64,000 nucleotides of DNA, taken from NCBI RefSeq assembly GCF_016464625.1, contig NZ_JAEAGO010000001.1:372001-436000 (forward strand). The letters run 5' to 3'. The stretch is from Penaeicola halotolerans (GTDB lineage: Bacteria > Bacteroidota > Bacteroidia > Cytophagales > Cyclobacteriaceae). Of the stretch, positions 8,931 to 17,931 are shown in pieces (positions within the stretch are counted from its first letter, which is position 1; each line of letters begins with the position of its first letter). Position numbers and translations under genes: made by a program. The notes under the pieces were generated by a model. It saw nothing but the letters and a program-made list of their open reading frames with translations. It did not search any database and had not been told where the DNA came from.

Positions 8931-11330
8931 TTAAAATGGATATCCAATACCGAAATTGAGAATCGTCTGACCAGATCGGCCAAATGGCCTTCTCCATGAA
9001 ATCTGATCAATCACCCAACGCTCTCCCTCAGGTAGTCCTGGCTCGTGTAGCTTAATCCCAGCATCCAGTCGGATGATGAGAAAGTCAAAGTCTAGCCTAA
9101 GTCCAAGTCCCGATCCTAGAGCGATCTCTTTATAGAACCTATTGGCTTCAAAATTAGCTCCCGGCCGCTGTGTATCTTCGCTGATCGTCCAGACATTACC
9201 TGCATCAAAGAATAGCGCTCCATCGATGAAACCTACTATTTTTCTTCTAATCTCTAAAGTAGCTTCCATCAAGATCTCTCCTGGTTGCTCAAAGGCATAG
9301 TTGACCGTACCGTCATCATTGAGTCTGGAGTATGATCCAGGGCCTAATCTCCTAGGTTGCCATGCCCTGATACTCGAACTACCTCCCGTGAAGAAATATT
9401 TTTCATAGGGAAGAGCATTGACATCACCATAGGGGCTAGCTACACCTAGATTTAGTCTAAAGGCCAGCTTATGATACTTATCTATTGGCAAAAAGTGTCT
9501 AAAGTCTGTTTGAAACTTTAAAAACCTGAAGTAGGTCAGATTTGTATTCGGAAAAATATCGTTAGGGTCCACTAAGTTTTGTGTGGTACCTCCACTCTCT
9601 GCGAGTAGTCGTAGCATAGAGGACTGCTTTTGTAGGGTACTATACCCATTGAAATCTATGATAGCCTGTCCTGATACCGAGCTTACAAAAGACGGTGTGA
9701 AAGATAAAAAGAGGTTATTGCCACCTTGTGCCAATTCATCTAATGTGTTTTGAAATGCCTCTGATGTGATCCTAGAGTCGATGACGTTTAGATCTACAGC
9801 ATTGACAGTAAAGGCAATTTTATTATCTGGAGTATTCCAATTATAGGCAAGAAGTCCATTAACACCTTGACGGATGTATTCTGGTCTATTGACATAGTTG
9901 ACCCCAAAACTCAGCCTAGTTCTAGGGTTATATCTACCAAAGTTTTCATTTTTGAAGGGCACCAAAAATTGAGGGAAAATCAAGGCCGCATTTGTGGAGA
10001 TCTCTTGGCTACGATAGACTCCACCCAGTTCGGTCACAGCAGCTACTCCTTCAAAACCAAATCTAAAGTTGAATTCAAATATCTCTAAGCCTTTGAAGAT
10101 GTTTCTATTTCTCAGTGACAAACTGTAAAATGGTCCTGGTAGACCTTCTGTGATATTGACCCCACCTTCATTAGATAGTGAGTACTTATCTAGTGGTCTC
10201 GTGAAAATATTGGTAATCAACTGATCTCCATCTCGCTCATACTGGATATTAACAAAGCGAAACATGTCCATATTGGCAAGTTGCCGCTGTGTCTGCAGGC
10301 GATCTTCTTGGTTATAGAGATCGTTTTTCTTGATGAATATCCTAGAGTCAAGTACTTTGGTAGAGTAGCTGTCCTTGTACAGAGAGTAATTGGTTTTATT
10401 ATAGACTTTATTGACCCGATTGTAAGGGACATTTTCTAATGCTGGTTCGATGAAGAAATTAATTGAATCAATTCGGTAAAGGATGTGATTTTCAGTATCA
10501 GCAGGTTTTTTGATCAACATTTCAACATCCATACTTTTCTGCACTGAATCAAAAAAGACTGTATACTCTATGTACTGTTTGCTAAAATCAAAATAGCCAT
10601 TATTGAGTAAAAGTTCTTCTACACGATTGCGCTCCTGAGAGAGTCGATCTTGACTATACCTAGCTCCTTGGATGATGAGTCTATCTGATTCGTTTTCTTC
10701 CAGTAGTTTATATATTTTTTCATCATCACTTTTGACAAAGAAAGTATCTATGACATAGAGCGGCCCTTCTGAAACTTCGTAAGTAAGAAAAATTTTCTTT
10801 TTGTCTCGTGATGTTTCAAAGTCCACTTTACTTTCAAAAAAGCCATTATTGTAGAGATAGACCTCCATCTGCTGTGCGGTCTGCTGGGTGATCAGACTGT
10901 CATAAATAGTCAGTGGACGCCCCCATCGCATAAACTGATTGCCTCGCTCGATCTTTTTATTGAGTTGATTGAGCTTGAGTGTTCTTCTACCTTCTAGCTT
11001 TTCCTTTTTGCGACTCTTCTCTGCTTCGGCTACTTTTTCATCAAATTTTTCATTGATGCTTACTTTCTTTTTTTCTAATGCCACACTATCGTATAGTGAT
11101 TCTCCGAAGTTGTAGAGTTTGACATAAGGATAAAAATTAATGAGGGGAAATTTGGTGTTAGGCTCTTGTTGTAGAAGCTCCTCAAGTTCATACTTCTTAG
11201 TCTTTTCTAGGCCTTCAATATTGACTTCGTCTAGTTGATATTGCCCATCTTTTAGTTGTCTCGTCACAGAGCAACTGCATAGCAGAAAAAGTAAAACTAA
11301 AGACTTATGTATATATTTGGATTTGAACAC
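8931..11330 (-). CDS. tamL: TamL-type BamA/TamA-family outer membrane lipoprotein
   Basis: This Omp85-superfamily protein has POTRA-like repeats in the N-terminal half and a C-terminal 16-strand surface-antigen barrel. The barrel includes GGSSSIRAWQPRRLGPGSYS, the lid-lock RxxRxxGPG-like region, and ends ILNFGIGYPF with a terminal aromatic. I chose the GTG at 11330: it gives 799 residues starting VFKSKYIHKSLVLLFLLCSC, a lipoprotein signal with cleavage before the second Cys. The reading frame stays open upstream to 11459, but that would run into the divergent methyltransferase gene. TamL is the Bacteroidota lipoprotein counterpart of TamA and works with TamB in envelope assembly. It is next to a TrmH-family gene, a conserved pairing. 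The start is inferred; the family call is strong. Confidence 0.9.
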   Translation of the reverse strand: MFKSKYIHKSLVLLFLLCSCSVTRQLKDGQYQLDEVNIEGLEKTKKYELEELLQQEPNTKFPLINFYPYVKLYNFGESLYDSVALEKKKVSINEKFDEKVAEAEKSRKKEKLEGRRTLKLNQLNKKIERGNQFMRWGRPLTIYDSLITQQTAQQMEVYLYNNGFFESKVDFETSRDKKKIFLTYEVSEGPLYVIDTFFVKSDDEKIYKLLEENESDRLIIQGARYSQDRLSQERNRVEELLLNNGYFDFSKQYIEYTVFFDSVQKSMDVEMLIKKPADTENHILYRIDSINFFIEPALENVPYNRVNKVYNKTNYSLYKDSYSTKVLDSRIFIKKNDLYNQEDRLQTQRQLANMDMFRFVNIQYERDGDQLITNIFTRPLDKYSLSNEGGVNITEGLPGPFYSLSLRNRNIFKGLEIFEFNFRFGFEGVAAVTELGGVYRSQEISTNAALIFPQFLVPFKNENFGRYNPRTRLSFGVNYVNRPEYIRQGVNGLLAYNWNTPDNKIAFTVNAVDLNVIDSRITSEAFQNTLDELAQGGNNLFLSFTPSFVSSVSGQAIIDFNGYSTLQKQSSMLRLLAESGGTTQNLVDPNDIFPNTNLTYFRFLKFQTDFRHFLPIDKYHKLAFRLNLGVASPYGDVNALPYEKYFFTGGSSSIRAWQPRRLGPGSYSRLNDDGTVNYAFEQPGEILMEATLEIRRKIVGFIDGALFFDAGNVWTISEDTQRPGANFEANRFYKEIALGSGLGLRLDFDFLIIRLDAGIKLHEPGLPEGERWVIDQISWRRPFGRSGQTILNFGIGYPF

Positions 11331-11346
11331 AGACGCCTTGAAATAA

Positions 11347-12090
11347 ATGTTAAGCAAAAATACAGTTAAGTTTATAAAATCCCTGCATTTAAAGAAATAC
11401 CGTAGGCAAGAAAAAGCTTTTTTAGTAGAAGGAGCGAAGAGCTTGCAGGAATTACTCAAATCTCAGTATGACATTCGCTTCATGGTGCTAACGCAAAGTC
11501 AAGCTGACTTATTAGCCAATGAGCTAAAAAGTAGGCGAGTGGAAGTGATCATTGCTACTGCCAATCAACTAGAGCAGATATCTACTTTCAAATCCAATGA
11601 TGCTGGACTAGCAGTGGTGACACTTCCAGAGGAAAGATCTCCAAAACCTGCAAGTAAAGGACTCACGCTTTGCCTAGATGATGTAAGAGATCCAGGCAAT
11701 CTAGGGACGATCATCCGCATTGCGGATTGGTATGGTGTCCGAGAGATAGTTTGTTCTGAAGAGACAGCGGAGTTTTACAACCCTAAAGTGATCAGTGCTA
11801 CTATGGGCTCTTTTTGTAGAGTAGGGGTGAGCTATACTTCGTTGACCGAATATCTTTCAGAGATCAAGCTTCCTGTTTATGGAGCCTTTTTGGCAGGGGA
11901 TAATATCTACAAATCTGAGTTGCCATCAGATGCGGTGATTGTCATGGGCAATGAGTCAAATGGAATCAGTGATGAAGTAGCCGCTTTGATTTCTCACCGA
12001 CTTACGATACCTAGCTTTGGAGCTGCTGAATCACTCAATGTAGCCATCGCTACAGCTGTTATTTGTGATAACTTTCGTAGAGGAGCATAA
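11347..12090 (+). CDS. TrmH/SpoU-family RNA 2'-O-methyltransferase
   Basis: The 247-residue protein has the SPOUT knotted methyltransferase motifs: DDVRDPGNLGTIIRIADW (motif 1), VIVMGNESNGIS (motif 2) and IPSFGAAESLNVAIATAVI (motif 3). An N-terminal substrate-binding domain of about 95 residues precedes them. It methylates a ribose 2'-OH in rRNA or tRNA using SAM; the exact target is not clear. It is divergent from tamL, with only 16 bp between its ATG and the tamL GTG. Confidence 0.93.
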   Translation: MLSKNTVKFIKSLHLKKYRRQEKAFLVEGAKSLQELLKSQYDIRFMVLTQSQADLLANELKSRRVEVIIATANQLEQISTFKSNDAGLAVVTLPEERSPKPASKGLTLCLDDVRDPGNLGTIIRIADWYGVREIVCSEETAEFYNPKVISATMGSFCRVGVSYTSLTEYLSEIKLPVYGAFLAGDNIYKSELPSDAVIVMGNESNGISDEVAALISHRLTIPSFGAAESLNVAIATAVICDNFRRGA

Positions 12091-12119
12091 AAAAACCTCC
12101 GTCTGATCCAAACGAAGGT
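12089..12119 (-). terminator. terminator downstream of tRNA-Val
   Basis: Read on the minus strand, ACCTTCGT pairs with ACGGAGGT with one mismatch around a 9-nt loop, followed by seven T residues. It lies 4 bp after the 3' end of the tRNA and directly abuts the stop codon of the convergent methyltransferase gene. Confidence 0.7.
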
Positions 12120-12123
12120 CTTG

Positions 12124-12198
12124 TAGGTTGTACTGGATTCGAACCAGCGACCTCTGCCCTGTCAAGGCAGCGCTCTAAACCAGCTGAGCTAACAACCT
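12124..12198 (-). tRNA. tRNA-Val (anticodon GAC)
   Basis: The minus strand folds into a complete 75-nt cloverleaf. The acceptor stem AGGTTGT pairs with ACAACCT, with discriminator A. The D arm is GCTC/GAGC. The anticodon stem CTGCC/GGCAG encloses the loop TTGACAG, giving anticodon GAC (Val, codons GUC/GUU). The T arm is GCTGG-TTCGAAT-CCAGT. CCA is not encoded. Confidence 0.96.
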
Positions 12199-12297
12199 AT
12201 TTGAGCTCGAATATCTTTGATTTTATTCATATTCACAAGCATTCAGAGATACTGCCATTCAACTCTTTTTTAGTGAATTGTAAATGAGTCGCTTAAT

Positions 12298-13074
12298 TTA
12301 ATTCCTGAATGCTTTTTCCACCTGAGGAAGTACATCCACCCCTTCATGAGGATTGATCGCGCCTTTGCCTAGTATATGCCAGACACCATCTCCTAGACTG
12401 ATATACTTTCCTGCCTTGCTAGGATCAGCTTCTATTGCTTGCTCATAGTCATAGTCAGGAATGAAGATAGTTTTTAACTTAGATTTGAGCTCTTTCCAGT
12501 CTATTGTACGCTCTGAGGTTTTACCATCTTCCGTATAGCGCATCAGGGCTGTTCTTGTGCTAAAATAGACCTTGATCTCTGACTGATAGCGAGACTTGTC
12601 GGCAGAAATATCCAAAAAGGTCAAGTGCATAGGAGCTTCCTTTTTACTGACTTCATAGATCGCTTGGATTAGTTCTTGGAGTAAGTATTCCCATTCCTCC
12701 TTATTGGCAGGGACAGCGCGATAGGTTTTATCATGCTTATCTTTAGCCATGATTTTTAAAAATGGCTCCTCAGATTCTGCTTTAGTTTGGTTATTTGGCC
12801 AATTAGTCTTCCCGTAGATTTTTCTAAGCTCTTGTTCCCAAATCAGTGGGAGCTCTCCAGTCCATTTGAAATCATCCTCTAGCGTAAATCCCTCATCAAG
12901 GATCTCTTCCTCAGTCAATTCCTCTCTATCAGTATAGGTCATGTCGAAGCTGACATTGACAAATTTCTTTTCAAATACCAAGCGAAGCTTATACCCAAAA
13001 GCATAAGGTGGAGGGATACTACCAGTGGAATAGTCCACATCTATTCTGATGATTTCGTCTGTTCGTAGATGCAT
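12298..13074 (-). CDS. conserved hypothetical protein
   Basis: I do not recognise this 258-residue protein. It has no signal peptide or membrane helix. It is rich in charged residues and alternates beta-type segments (IIRIDVDY, YKLRLVFEKKFVNVSFDMTY) with acidic stretches, and a central helical segment (EEWEYLLQELIQAIYEVS) follows. The C-terminus includes ISLGDGVWHILGKGAINPHEGVDVLPQ. It is a single cytoplasmic gene between tRNA-Val and a divergent oxygenase gene, with the start codon 128 bp from that gene's ATG. The start ATG is the only good one, giving MHLRTDEIIRIDVDY. Confidence 0.75.
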   Translation of the reverse strand: MHLRTDEIIRIDVDYSTGSIPPPYAFGYKLRLVFEKKFVNVSFDMTYTDREELTEEEILDEGFTLEDDFKWTGELPLIWEQELRKIYGKTNWPNNQTKAESEEPFLKIMAKDKHDKTYRAVPANKEEWEYLLQELIQAIYEVSKKEAPMHLTFLDISADKSRYQSEIKVYFSTRTALMRYTEDGKTSERTIDWKELKSKLKTIFIPDYDYEQAIEADPSKAGKYISLGDGVWHILGKGAINPHEGVDVLPQVEKAFRN

Positions 13075-13202
13075 ATTTGATCTTTAAGCATGCAATTTAG
13101 GTATTTTATCGCTAAGGCACTGAAGACAATTAGGATAAATAAAGGTGAAGCAAATGAGTCAGTAAAGCTGATTTTGCGTTTAACTTTGTGTAGGTGAATA
13201 TT

Positions 13203-13811
13203 ATGGAAGAGAAATTTGAAGAAATTATAAATCAGCTGTTGGATAGAGGTTGGGCAGAGATGCCGGACTTTTTGGATGATGAATTCAGAAAGGCGCTCAG
13301 AGCTGAGCAGTTGGCGTTGATAGCAGAGGGAGAGTTTAGGCAAGCTGGAATCGGACGAGGCACTAGCTTTCAAGTAAGACCTGAGATCAGAAGTGATCAA
13401 GTGCTCTGGCTAGAGCCAGGTGATCTATCTCCACTGCAGCAACAGTACTGGCAATTATTGGATGAGCTAAGGCTACATATCAACAGGAGCTGTTACCTCG
13501 GTTTACGGTCTTTTGAAGGGCATTTTGCACGCTATCCACAGGGCTCTTTTTACAAAAGACACTTAGATCAATTCAGTCAAGTGAGCTATCGGATCGTATC
13601 GGCCATCACTTATCTCAATGAGAACTGGCAACCAGGGGATGGTGGAGAACTGCGTATATATGAAAGTGCCGCAGATGATGCGTCTTATGTGGATATAGCG
13701 CCTACAGGAGGAAAGTTGGTTTGTTTTCTCTCAGGAGAGATTTTTCATGAGGTACTTCCTGCACACAAGGAGCGATATAGTCTGACAGGCTGGTTTAGAA
13801 ATATCGACTAG
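13203..13811 (+). CDS. 2-oxoglutarate/Fe(II)-dependent oxygenase
   Basis: The protein (202 residues from ATG 13203; a GTG at 13194 would add three) has the double-stranded beta-helix oxygenase core. The iron ligands are His120 and Asp122 in YKRHLDQF and His182 in EIFHEVLPAH. Arg191 in KERYSLTGWFR fits the 2-oxoglutarate carboxylate site. The family is prolyl 4-hydroxylase-like; substrate is unknown. It ends 4 bp into the convergent DUF2141 gene. Confidence 0.9.
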   Translation: MEEKFEEIINQLLDRGWAEMPDFLDDEFRKALRAEQLALIAEGEFRQAGIGRGTSFQVRPEIRSDQVLWLEPGDLSPLQQQYWQLLDELRLHINRSCYLGLRSFEGHFARYPQGSFYKRHLDQFSQVSYRIVSAITYLNENWQPGDGGELRIYESAADDASYVDIAPTGGKLVCFLSGEIFHEVLPAHKERYSLTGWFRNID

Positions 13812-14233
13812 TAGTTCATTTTGATCCTTAGTGAGGCGGTTTTAGTATGCTTATATTTAGCTTTTTCAAAATCAGGAGGACCAAAAGTGCCTTTGACGTC
13901 ATTTGAAAAACCATAACCCTCCTTAGGTATTCCGACCATATTGGTGTCTAGTTTTCCATTGTTGTTTTCATCATGAACTACTGCAAACACATAATCACCA
14001 TGAGGCAAATCTTCCAGGGAAAGTGAAGCAGTTTTATGACTTGTCACGTTGACTTGCTTAGAGATGAGAGCCTTCGATGGATCGTCTGGATAGCCATCCT
14101 TTTTGTCAAAAACTAAGATCAATATTTGACCTTTAGCACTTCTGAGCGCATCAAATTTGAGTGTAAGGGTAGAGGAAGCTTGCTGATAAATGATGCTAGT
14201 AAGGATCGCTAAAATGAGTACTAAAAATTTCAT
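13808..14233 (-). CDS. DUF2141-domain exported protein
   Basis: The 141-residue protein has a signal peptide (about 1-20, MKFLVLILAILTSIIYQQAS) and the DUF2141 domain, with the characteristic LPHGDYVFAVVHDENNNGKL and GYGFSNDVKGTFGPPDF segments. The domain is a small beta-sandwich of unknown role, common in Bacteroidota periplasm or on the surface. It lies 12 bp downstream of menE on the same strand and could be co-transcribed, without a clear functional link to menaquinone. Confidence 0.9.
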   Translation of the reverse strand: MKFLVLILAILTSIIYQQASSTLTLKFDALRSAKGQILILVFDKKDGYPDDPSKALISKQVNVTSHKTASLSLEDLPHGDYVFAVVHDENNNGKLDTNMVGIPKEGYGFSNDVKGTFGPPDFEKAKYKHTKTASLRIKMNY

Positions 14234-14245
14234 TTCTTTTCAATT

Positions 14246-15334
14246 TTATAGTTCAAATGATTGCTTCCGTTGGATCTTTCCTGTGGCAGTCATCACGAAT
14301 GAGGGCCTGTAAAGGATTTCCTTAGGAGCATGATAGGGCGGAAGCTTTTCTTTAGCTAATGAAAGCAATTTCCCTTCCAAGTTTGCATCTAGCGGATCAC
14401 GTTCCAATATCAACACTACTTTTTGGCCAAATTGAGGATCATCTTTTGCCCAGATAAAGTACCGATTTTTGATTTGAAGACTTGTGAGTACTTTACTGAT
14501 TTCTTTTTCTACTTGCTCTGGTTGGATTTTTACGCCTCCAGAATTGATCACAAAATCCGCTCGACCAAGCCAGTGAAATCTACGCGAATCTAGGAGTTCC
14601 ACTAGGTCATTGGTCACTAAAAGCTCATGATCTGTCAATGCAGATGAGATAGTGAGGCAACCTCTATCATCAGTACCGATTTTGATTTCATCAAACACCT
14701 CAAAAGCACTACTAGCTTTTGGTCCGTTGAGTCTTCGAAGGGCAATGTGAGAGACAGTTTCAGTCATCCCATAGGTAAGATAGATCGGTGTGTTGATCGA
14801 TTGAAGTTTATCTTCGGTGTCTTGATCCAATGGTGCTCCACCGATCAGTACTGCCTTCATGTCTTCTAGCTTAGCTAGTGTGCGTGGCTTCTGAATGATC
14901 GCTTGTAACTGCATAGGTACCAGTGCAGTGAAGTCATATTGGTGGTCATCAGCAATCAGGTCAAATGGATTGATACCTGGCTCTATGATGTGCAACTCCA
15001 TATCCCACTCAAATGCTCGAACCATCATCATTTTACCAGCGATATAGGCAGTGTTGAGGCAGTTGAGCACCTTCCAAGAAGGATCAAATCCCAAAGCTTG
15101 ACCTGTCAGCTGAGCACTAAGCGCCATCTGAGTCCTGCTTGCTTCGAAGTGCTTGGGACTTCCTGTAGAGCCCGAAGTTTGAAGGTTGAAAACTTGCTTG
15201 CCAGAAAGCCAATCATGTGCAAAACCTAATGCATGTAACTCAAAGTCATTGAGTCCAGGCTGTAGGTACTTTTGCTCTAATATATCCTTAAAAGTATAGG
15301 TGCGTTGATTGAGGTGGAGTTGAGTTTGCTTCAT
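14246..15334 (-). CDS. menE: o-succinylbenzoate-CoA ligase
   Basis: This 362-residue AMP-binding enzyme is shorter than typical acyl-CoA synthetases, as is usual for MenE in Bacteroidota. The P-loop reads LQTSGSTGSPKHFEASR (about 51-67), the TYGMTE motif is present, and the C-terminal lysine lies in TATGKIQRK. It activates o-succinylbenzoate with ATP and CoA in menaquinone synthesis. It follows menB after 72 bp that contain a strong hairpin, so its expression may be partly uncoupled from the upstream genes. Confidence 0.93.
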   Translation of the reverse strand: MKQTQLHLNQRTYTFKDILEQKYLQPGLNDFELHALGFAHDWLSGKQVFNLQTSGSTGSPKHFEASRTQMALSAQLTGQALGFDPSWKVLNCLNTAYIAGKMMMVRAFEWDMELHIIEPGINPFDLIADDHQYDFTALVPMQLQAIIQKPRTLAKLEDMKAVLIGGAPLDQDTEDKLQSINTPIYLTYGMTETVSHIALRRLNGPKASSAFEVFDEIKIGTDDRGCLTISSALTDHELLVTNDLVELLDSRRFHWLGRADFVINSGGVKIQPEQVEKEISKVLTSLQIKNRYFIWAKDDPQFGQKVVLILERDPLDANLEGKLLSLAKEKLPPYHAPKEILYRPSFVMTATGKIQRKQSFEL

Positions 15335-15350
15335 ATCGACAATTTACACA

Positions 15351-15384
15351 AAAGGGAAGACATCTAGATAGACATCTTCCCTTT
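15351..15384 (-). terminator. hairpin between menB and menE
   Basis: On the minus strand AAAGGGAAGA pairs with TCTTCCCTTT. An inner TCTA/TAGA stem is separated from it by a symmetric TG/TG loop, and TTTTGTG follows. It could be a partial terminator or an RNA processing site inside the men operon. The U-tract is short, so strength is uncertain. Confidence 0.5.
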
Positions 15385-15406
15385 GGATATTTTTTGCGGG
15401 TATATT

Positions 15407-16231
15407 TTATGGGAACTTCGGAAACTGTTCAAAGTTAGGGTCACGCTTTTCTAAGAAAGCATTTTTACCTTCTTGTGCTTCTTCCATGAGATAAAACATC
15501 AAAGTAGCGTCACCTGCAAACTCCATCAATCCAGCTTGTCCATCAAGTTCTGCATTGAGGCCACGCTTGATCATACGAAGTGCCATAGGGCTACGCTTCA
15601 TGATCGTCCTGCACCACTCGACAGTGGTATCTTCTAGATTTTCTAAAGGAACAACCTTATTGACCAAGCCCATCTTTTCGGCTTCATCTGCTGAATATTG
15701 ATTGCATAGGAACCAAATCTCACGAGCTTTTTTCTGACCTACGTGTCTTGCTAAGTAAGAAGATCCAAATCCTGCATCGAAGCTACCAACCTTAGGGCCA
15801 GTTTGTCCAAAGATGGCATTTTCAGAAGCGATCGTTAAGTCACAAACTACGTGTAGTACGTGTCCACCACCGATTGCATATCCATTGACCATAGCGATCA
15901 CAGGCTTAGGAAGTGAACGGATCTTCTTGTGGAGGTCAAGTACATTGAGTCTTGGTACGCCATTTTCACTGATGTATCCGCCTACACCTTTTACATTTTG
16001 ATCTCCACCAGAACAAAAAGCTTTGTCTCCCTCACCAGTCAAAACCACCACGTTGATATCTGTACGCTCTCTACAAATATCCATAGCTTCGATCATTTGC
16101 ATATTGGTCTCAGGACGAAATGCATTGTACACTTGAGGTCTATTGATCGTGATTTTGGCGATGCCTTCAAAAAACTCAAACTTGATATCTGAGTATTCTT
16201 TGATGGTCTGCCATGCGTAGTTAGATTTCAT
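15407..16231 (-). CDS. menB: 1,4-dihydroxy-2-naphthoyl-CoA synthase
   Basis: The 274-residue crotonase-fold protein carries MenB-specific segments: [36 protein letters not shown] (oxyanion hole), [19 protein letters not shown] and [12 protein letters not shown]. It ring-closes o-succinylbenzoyl-CoA to 1,4-dihydroxy-2-naphthoyl-CoA. Its ATG overlaps the end of menD by 11 bp, so the two are translationally coupled. Confidence 0.98.
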   Translation of the reverse strand: MKSNYAWQTIKEYSDIKFEFFEGIAKITINRPQVYNAFRPETNMQMIEAMDICRERTDINVVVLTGEGDKAFCSGGDQNVKGVGGYISENGVPRLNVLDLHKKIRSLPKPVIAMVNGYAIGGGHVLHVVCDLTIASENAIFGQTGPKVGSFDAGFGSSYLARHVGQKKAREIWFLCNQYSADEAEKMGLVNKVVPLENLEDTTVEWCRTIMKRSPMALRMIKRGLNAELDGQAGLMEFAGDATLMFYLMEEAQEGKNAFLEKRDPNFEQFPKFP

Positions 16232-17921
16232 ATGCAGTTTTTATTTGTTGTTTAAATGCTTTCAAAATGTTTGTATTCGTTTCACTAGTAGAGAAAACCT
16301 CTATCAACTTAGCTGTTTGGCTAGGTTGATAAAAGTTCTCTAAAGCTGTTTCTAATCCTTTTGTATCATTGACTCCATGATAGTCAAACCCAAACTCATC
16401 GGCTAAGTTTTGAGCTTTGAGCAGTTGCCTTGTTTCAAAATACTCTACTAACTCGGGTTGTGCAGCTGGTCCATCGATCATTCTAAAGATACCACCAGCT
16501 TGATTATTGAGCACAATGATACGTAGGTTTGCTAGAGGATAGTTGTGCCAAAAGGCATTGCGATCATAGAAAAAGGCCATATCGCCAGTGATCAGAGTAA
16601 CAAAGGCATCTGTGTTCAAGGAAGCGCCAACGGCTGTACTATTACTGCCATCGATACCGCTAGTACCTCTATTAGCCATCACTTCAACGGATCTTGGAAG
16701 CGATTGGAGCATATTAGCATAACGGACAGTCATGCTATTAGCTAGATGCAGGTAACTGTTTGCAGGTATTTTTTGCTGCACCATGGCGTATGCTTTCAGT
16801 TCTCCAAAGGCAAGCTTTGGCCAAGTGTCGACCAATATTTCATTTATTTTAGACTCTTCTGAAATCCAAAATGCATGATATTCCGCATTTGCCTGAGCAT
16901 GTGTGTCAAAGGCTTCTAAAAATGCTAGTGGCTCAGCAGTCCATACCTGAGTCAATTTTTTAAAAGTATCTGCGGTAGCCCCATCATGAGCTTGTATATG
17001 CCAGTGTGCTGCCCGGCTTACTTCGTTTCTTAGAAACAGTTTGAGATTTTTAGAGATGATGGATAGGCCAAAAGTAATGATCAAATCAGGCGTATAATCT
17101 TTGACGACATCTTTGATCAAAGGCAAAAAGAAATCATGATGTTGTAAAGATCCTGGAAAAGCTTGATTGGCGATCACATCGGTGACGACTACAGCTTTAC
17201 CCGATTGGTGTATTTGTTGTAAAAGATTATTGATGTTCTCATCAGGAACCTGCTGACCCACTACGATCATTGGTCTTTTATATGACTGGAGTGATTTGTT
17301 TAGATTATTGATTTGACTAGGAGACAATTTAAGGTCGGCACCTAATTTTTTGATGATTTTGAGGTCTTTACGAAAGCTGATTTGCTCCTCTGCCTTAGGA
17401 TAAAAAGGCTCTCTCAGCGGAATATTGATGTGCACAGGTCCCAGTGGAAGACTCTGGCTGAGATTGATTGCCTCATTGATCATGCGTTGGATATGCCAAA
17501 GTGTATCAGGATGCTCATCTAAAATAGGCAGTTGAAAGGATCCTTTGACATGATTGCCATAAATGCCTATTTGGCGTATCGTCTGTCCATCTAGCTGATC
17601 GATCCACTCACTAGGTCTATCAGCCGTGATGACTAGAAGAGGGATCTGCTGAAAAAATGCTTCAGCTATTGCGGGAGCATAGTTATAAGCTGCGGAGCCA
17701 GATGTACATACAAGTCCTACGGTTTTTCTACTTTGCTGGGCAATACCAAGCCCTATAAAAGCTGCACTTCTCTCATCAGATACAGTTCTAGTCCTGATCT
17801 CTGGATGGCGTGTCATCGCTAGCGTGATCGGTGCACAGCGTGACCCAGGAGATATGATAAATTGATTGACACCCTTCTGGGCGCATATCTGAGCGAGATC
17901 AAGTATGTGAACTGGTATCAA
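16221..17921 (-). CDS. menD: SEPHCHC synthase
   Basis: The 566-residue thiamine-diphosphate enzyme has the normal MenD length. [16 protein letters not shown] lies near the N-terminus, [16 protein letters not shown] in the C-terminal third, and the TPP/Mg motif is [15 protein letters not shown] followed by LNNQ. It condenses isochorismate with 2-oxoglutarate, the committed menaquinone step. It is placed 10 bp after menF and overlaps menB. Confidence 0.97.
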   Translation of the reverse strand: MIPVHILDLAQICAQKGVNQFIISPGSRCAPITLAMTRHPEIRTRTVSDERSAAFIGLGIAQQSRKTVGLVCTSGSAAYNYAPAIAEAFFQQIPLLVITADRPSEWIDQLDGQTIRQIGIYGNHVKGSFQLPILDEHPDTLWHIQRMINEAINLSQSLPLGPVHINIPLREPFYPKAEEQISFRKDLKIIKKLGADLKLSPSQINNLNKSLQSYKRPMIVVGQQVPDENINNLLQQIHQSGKAVVVTDVIANQAFPGSLQHHDFFLPLIKDVVKDYTPDLIITFGLSIISKNLKLFLRNEVSRAAHWHIQAHDGATADTFKKLTQVWTAEPLAFLEAFDTHAQANAEYHAFWISEESKINEILVDTWPKLAFGELKAYAMVQQKIPANSYLHLANSMTVRYANMLQSLPRSVEVMANRGTSGIDGSNSTAVGASLNTDAFVTLITGDMAFFYDRNAFWHNYPLANLRIIVLNNQAGGIFRMIDGPAAQPELVEYFETRQLLKAQNLADEFGFDYHGVNDTKGLETALENFYQPSQTAKLIEVFSTSETNTNILKAFKQQIKTAYEI

Positions 17922-17931
17922 CGGATCGAGT

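Noticed and set aside
10217-10432. Frame within tamL on the same strand
   Set aside because: Shadow of the surface-antigen coding sequence.
13041-13400. 119-codon minus-strand frame between two real genes
   Set aside because: It overlaps the oxygenase coding sequence and the start of the 12298 gene, with no conserved motif.
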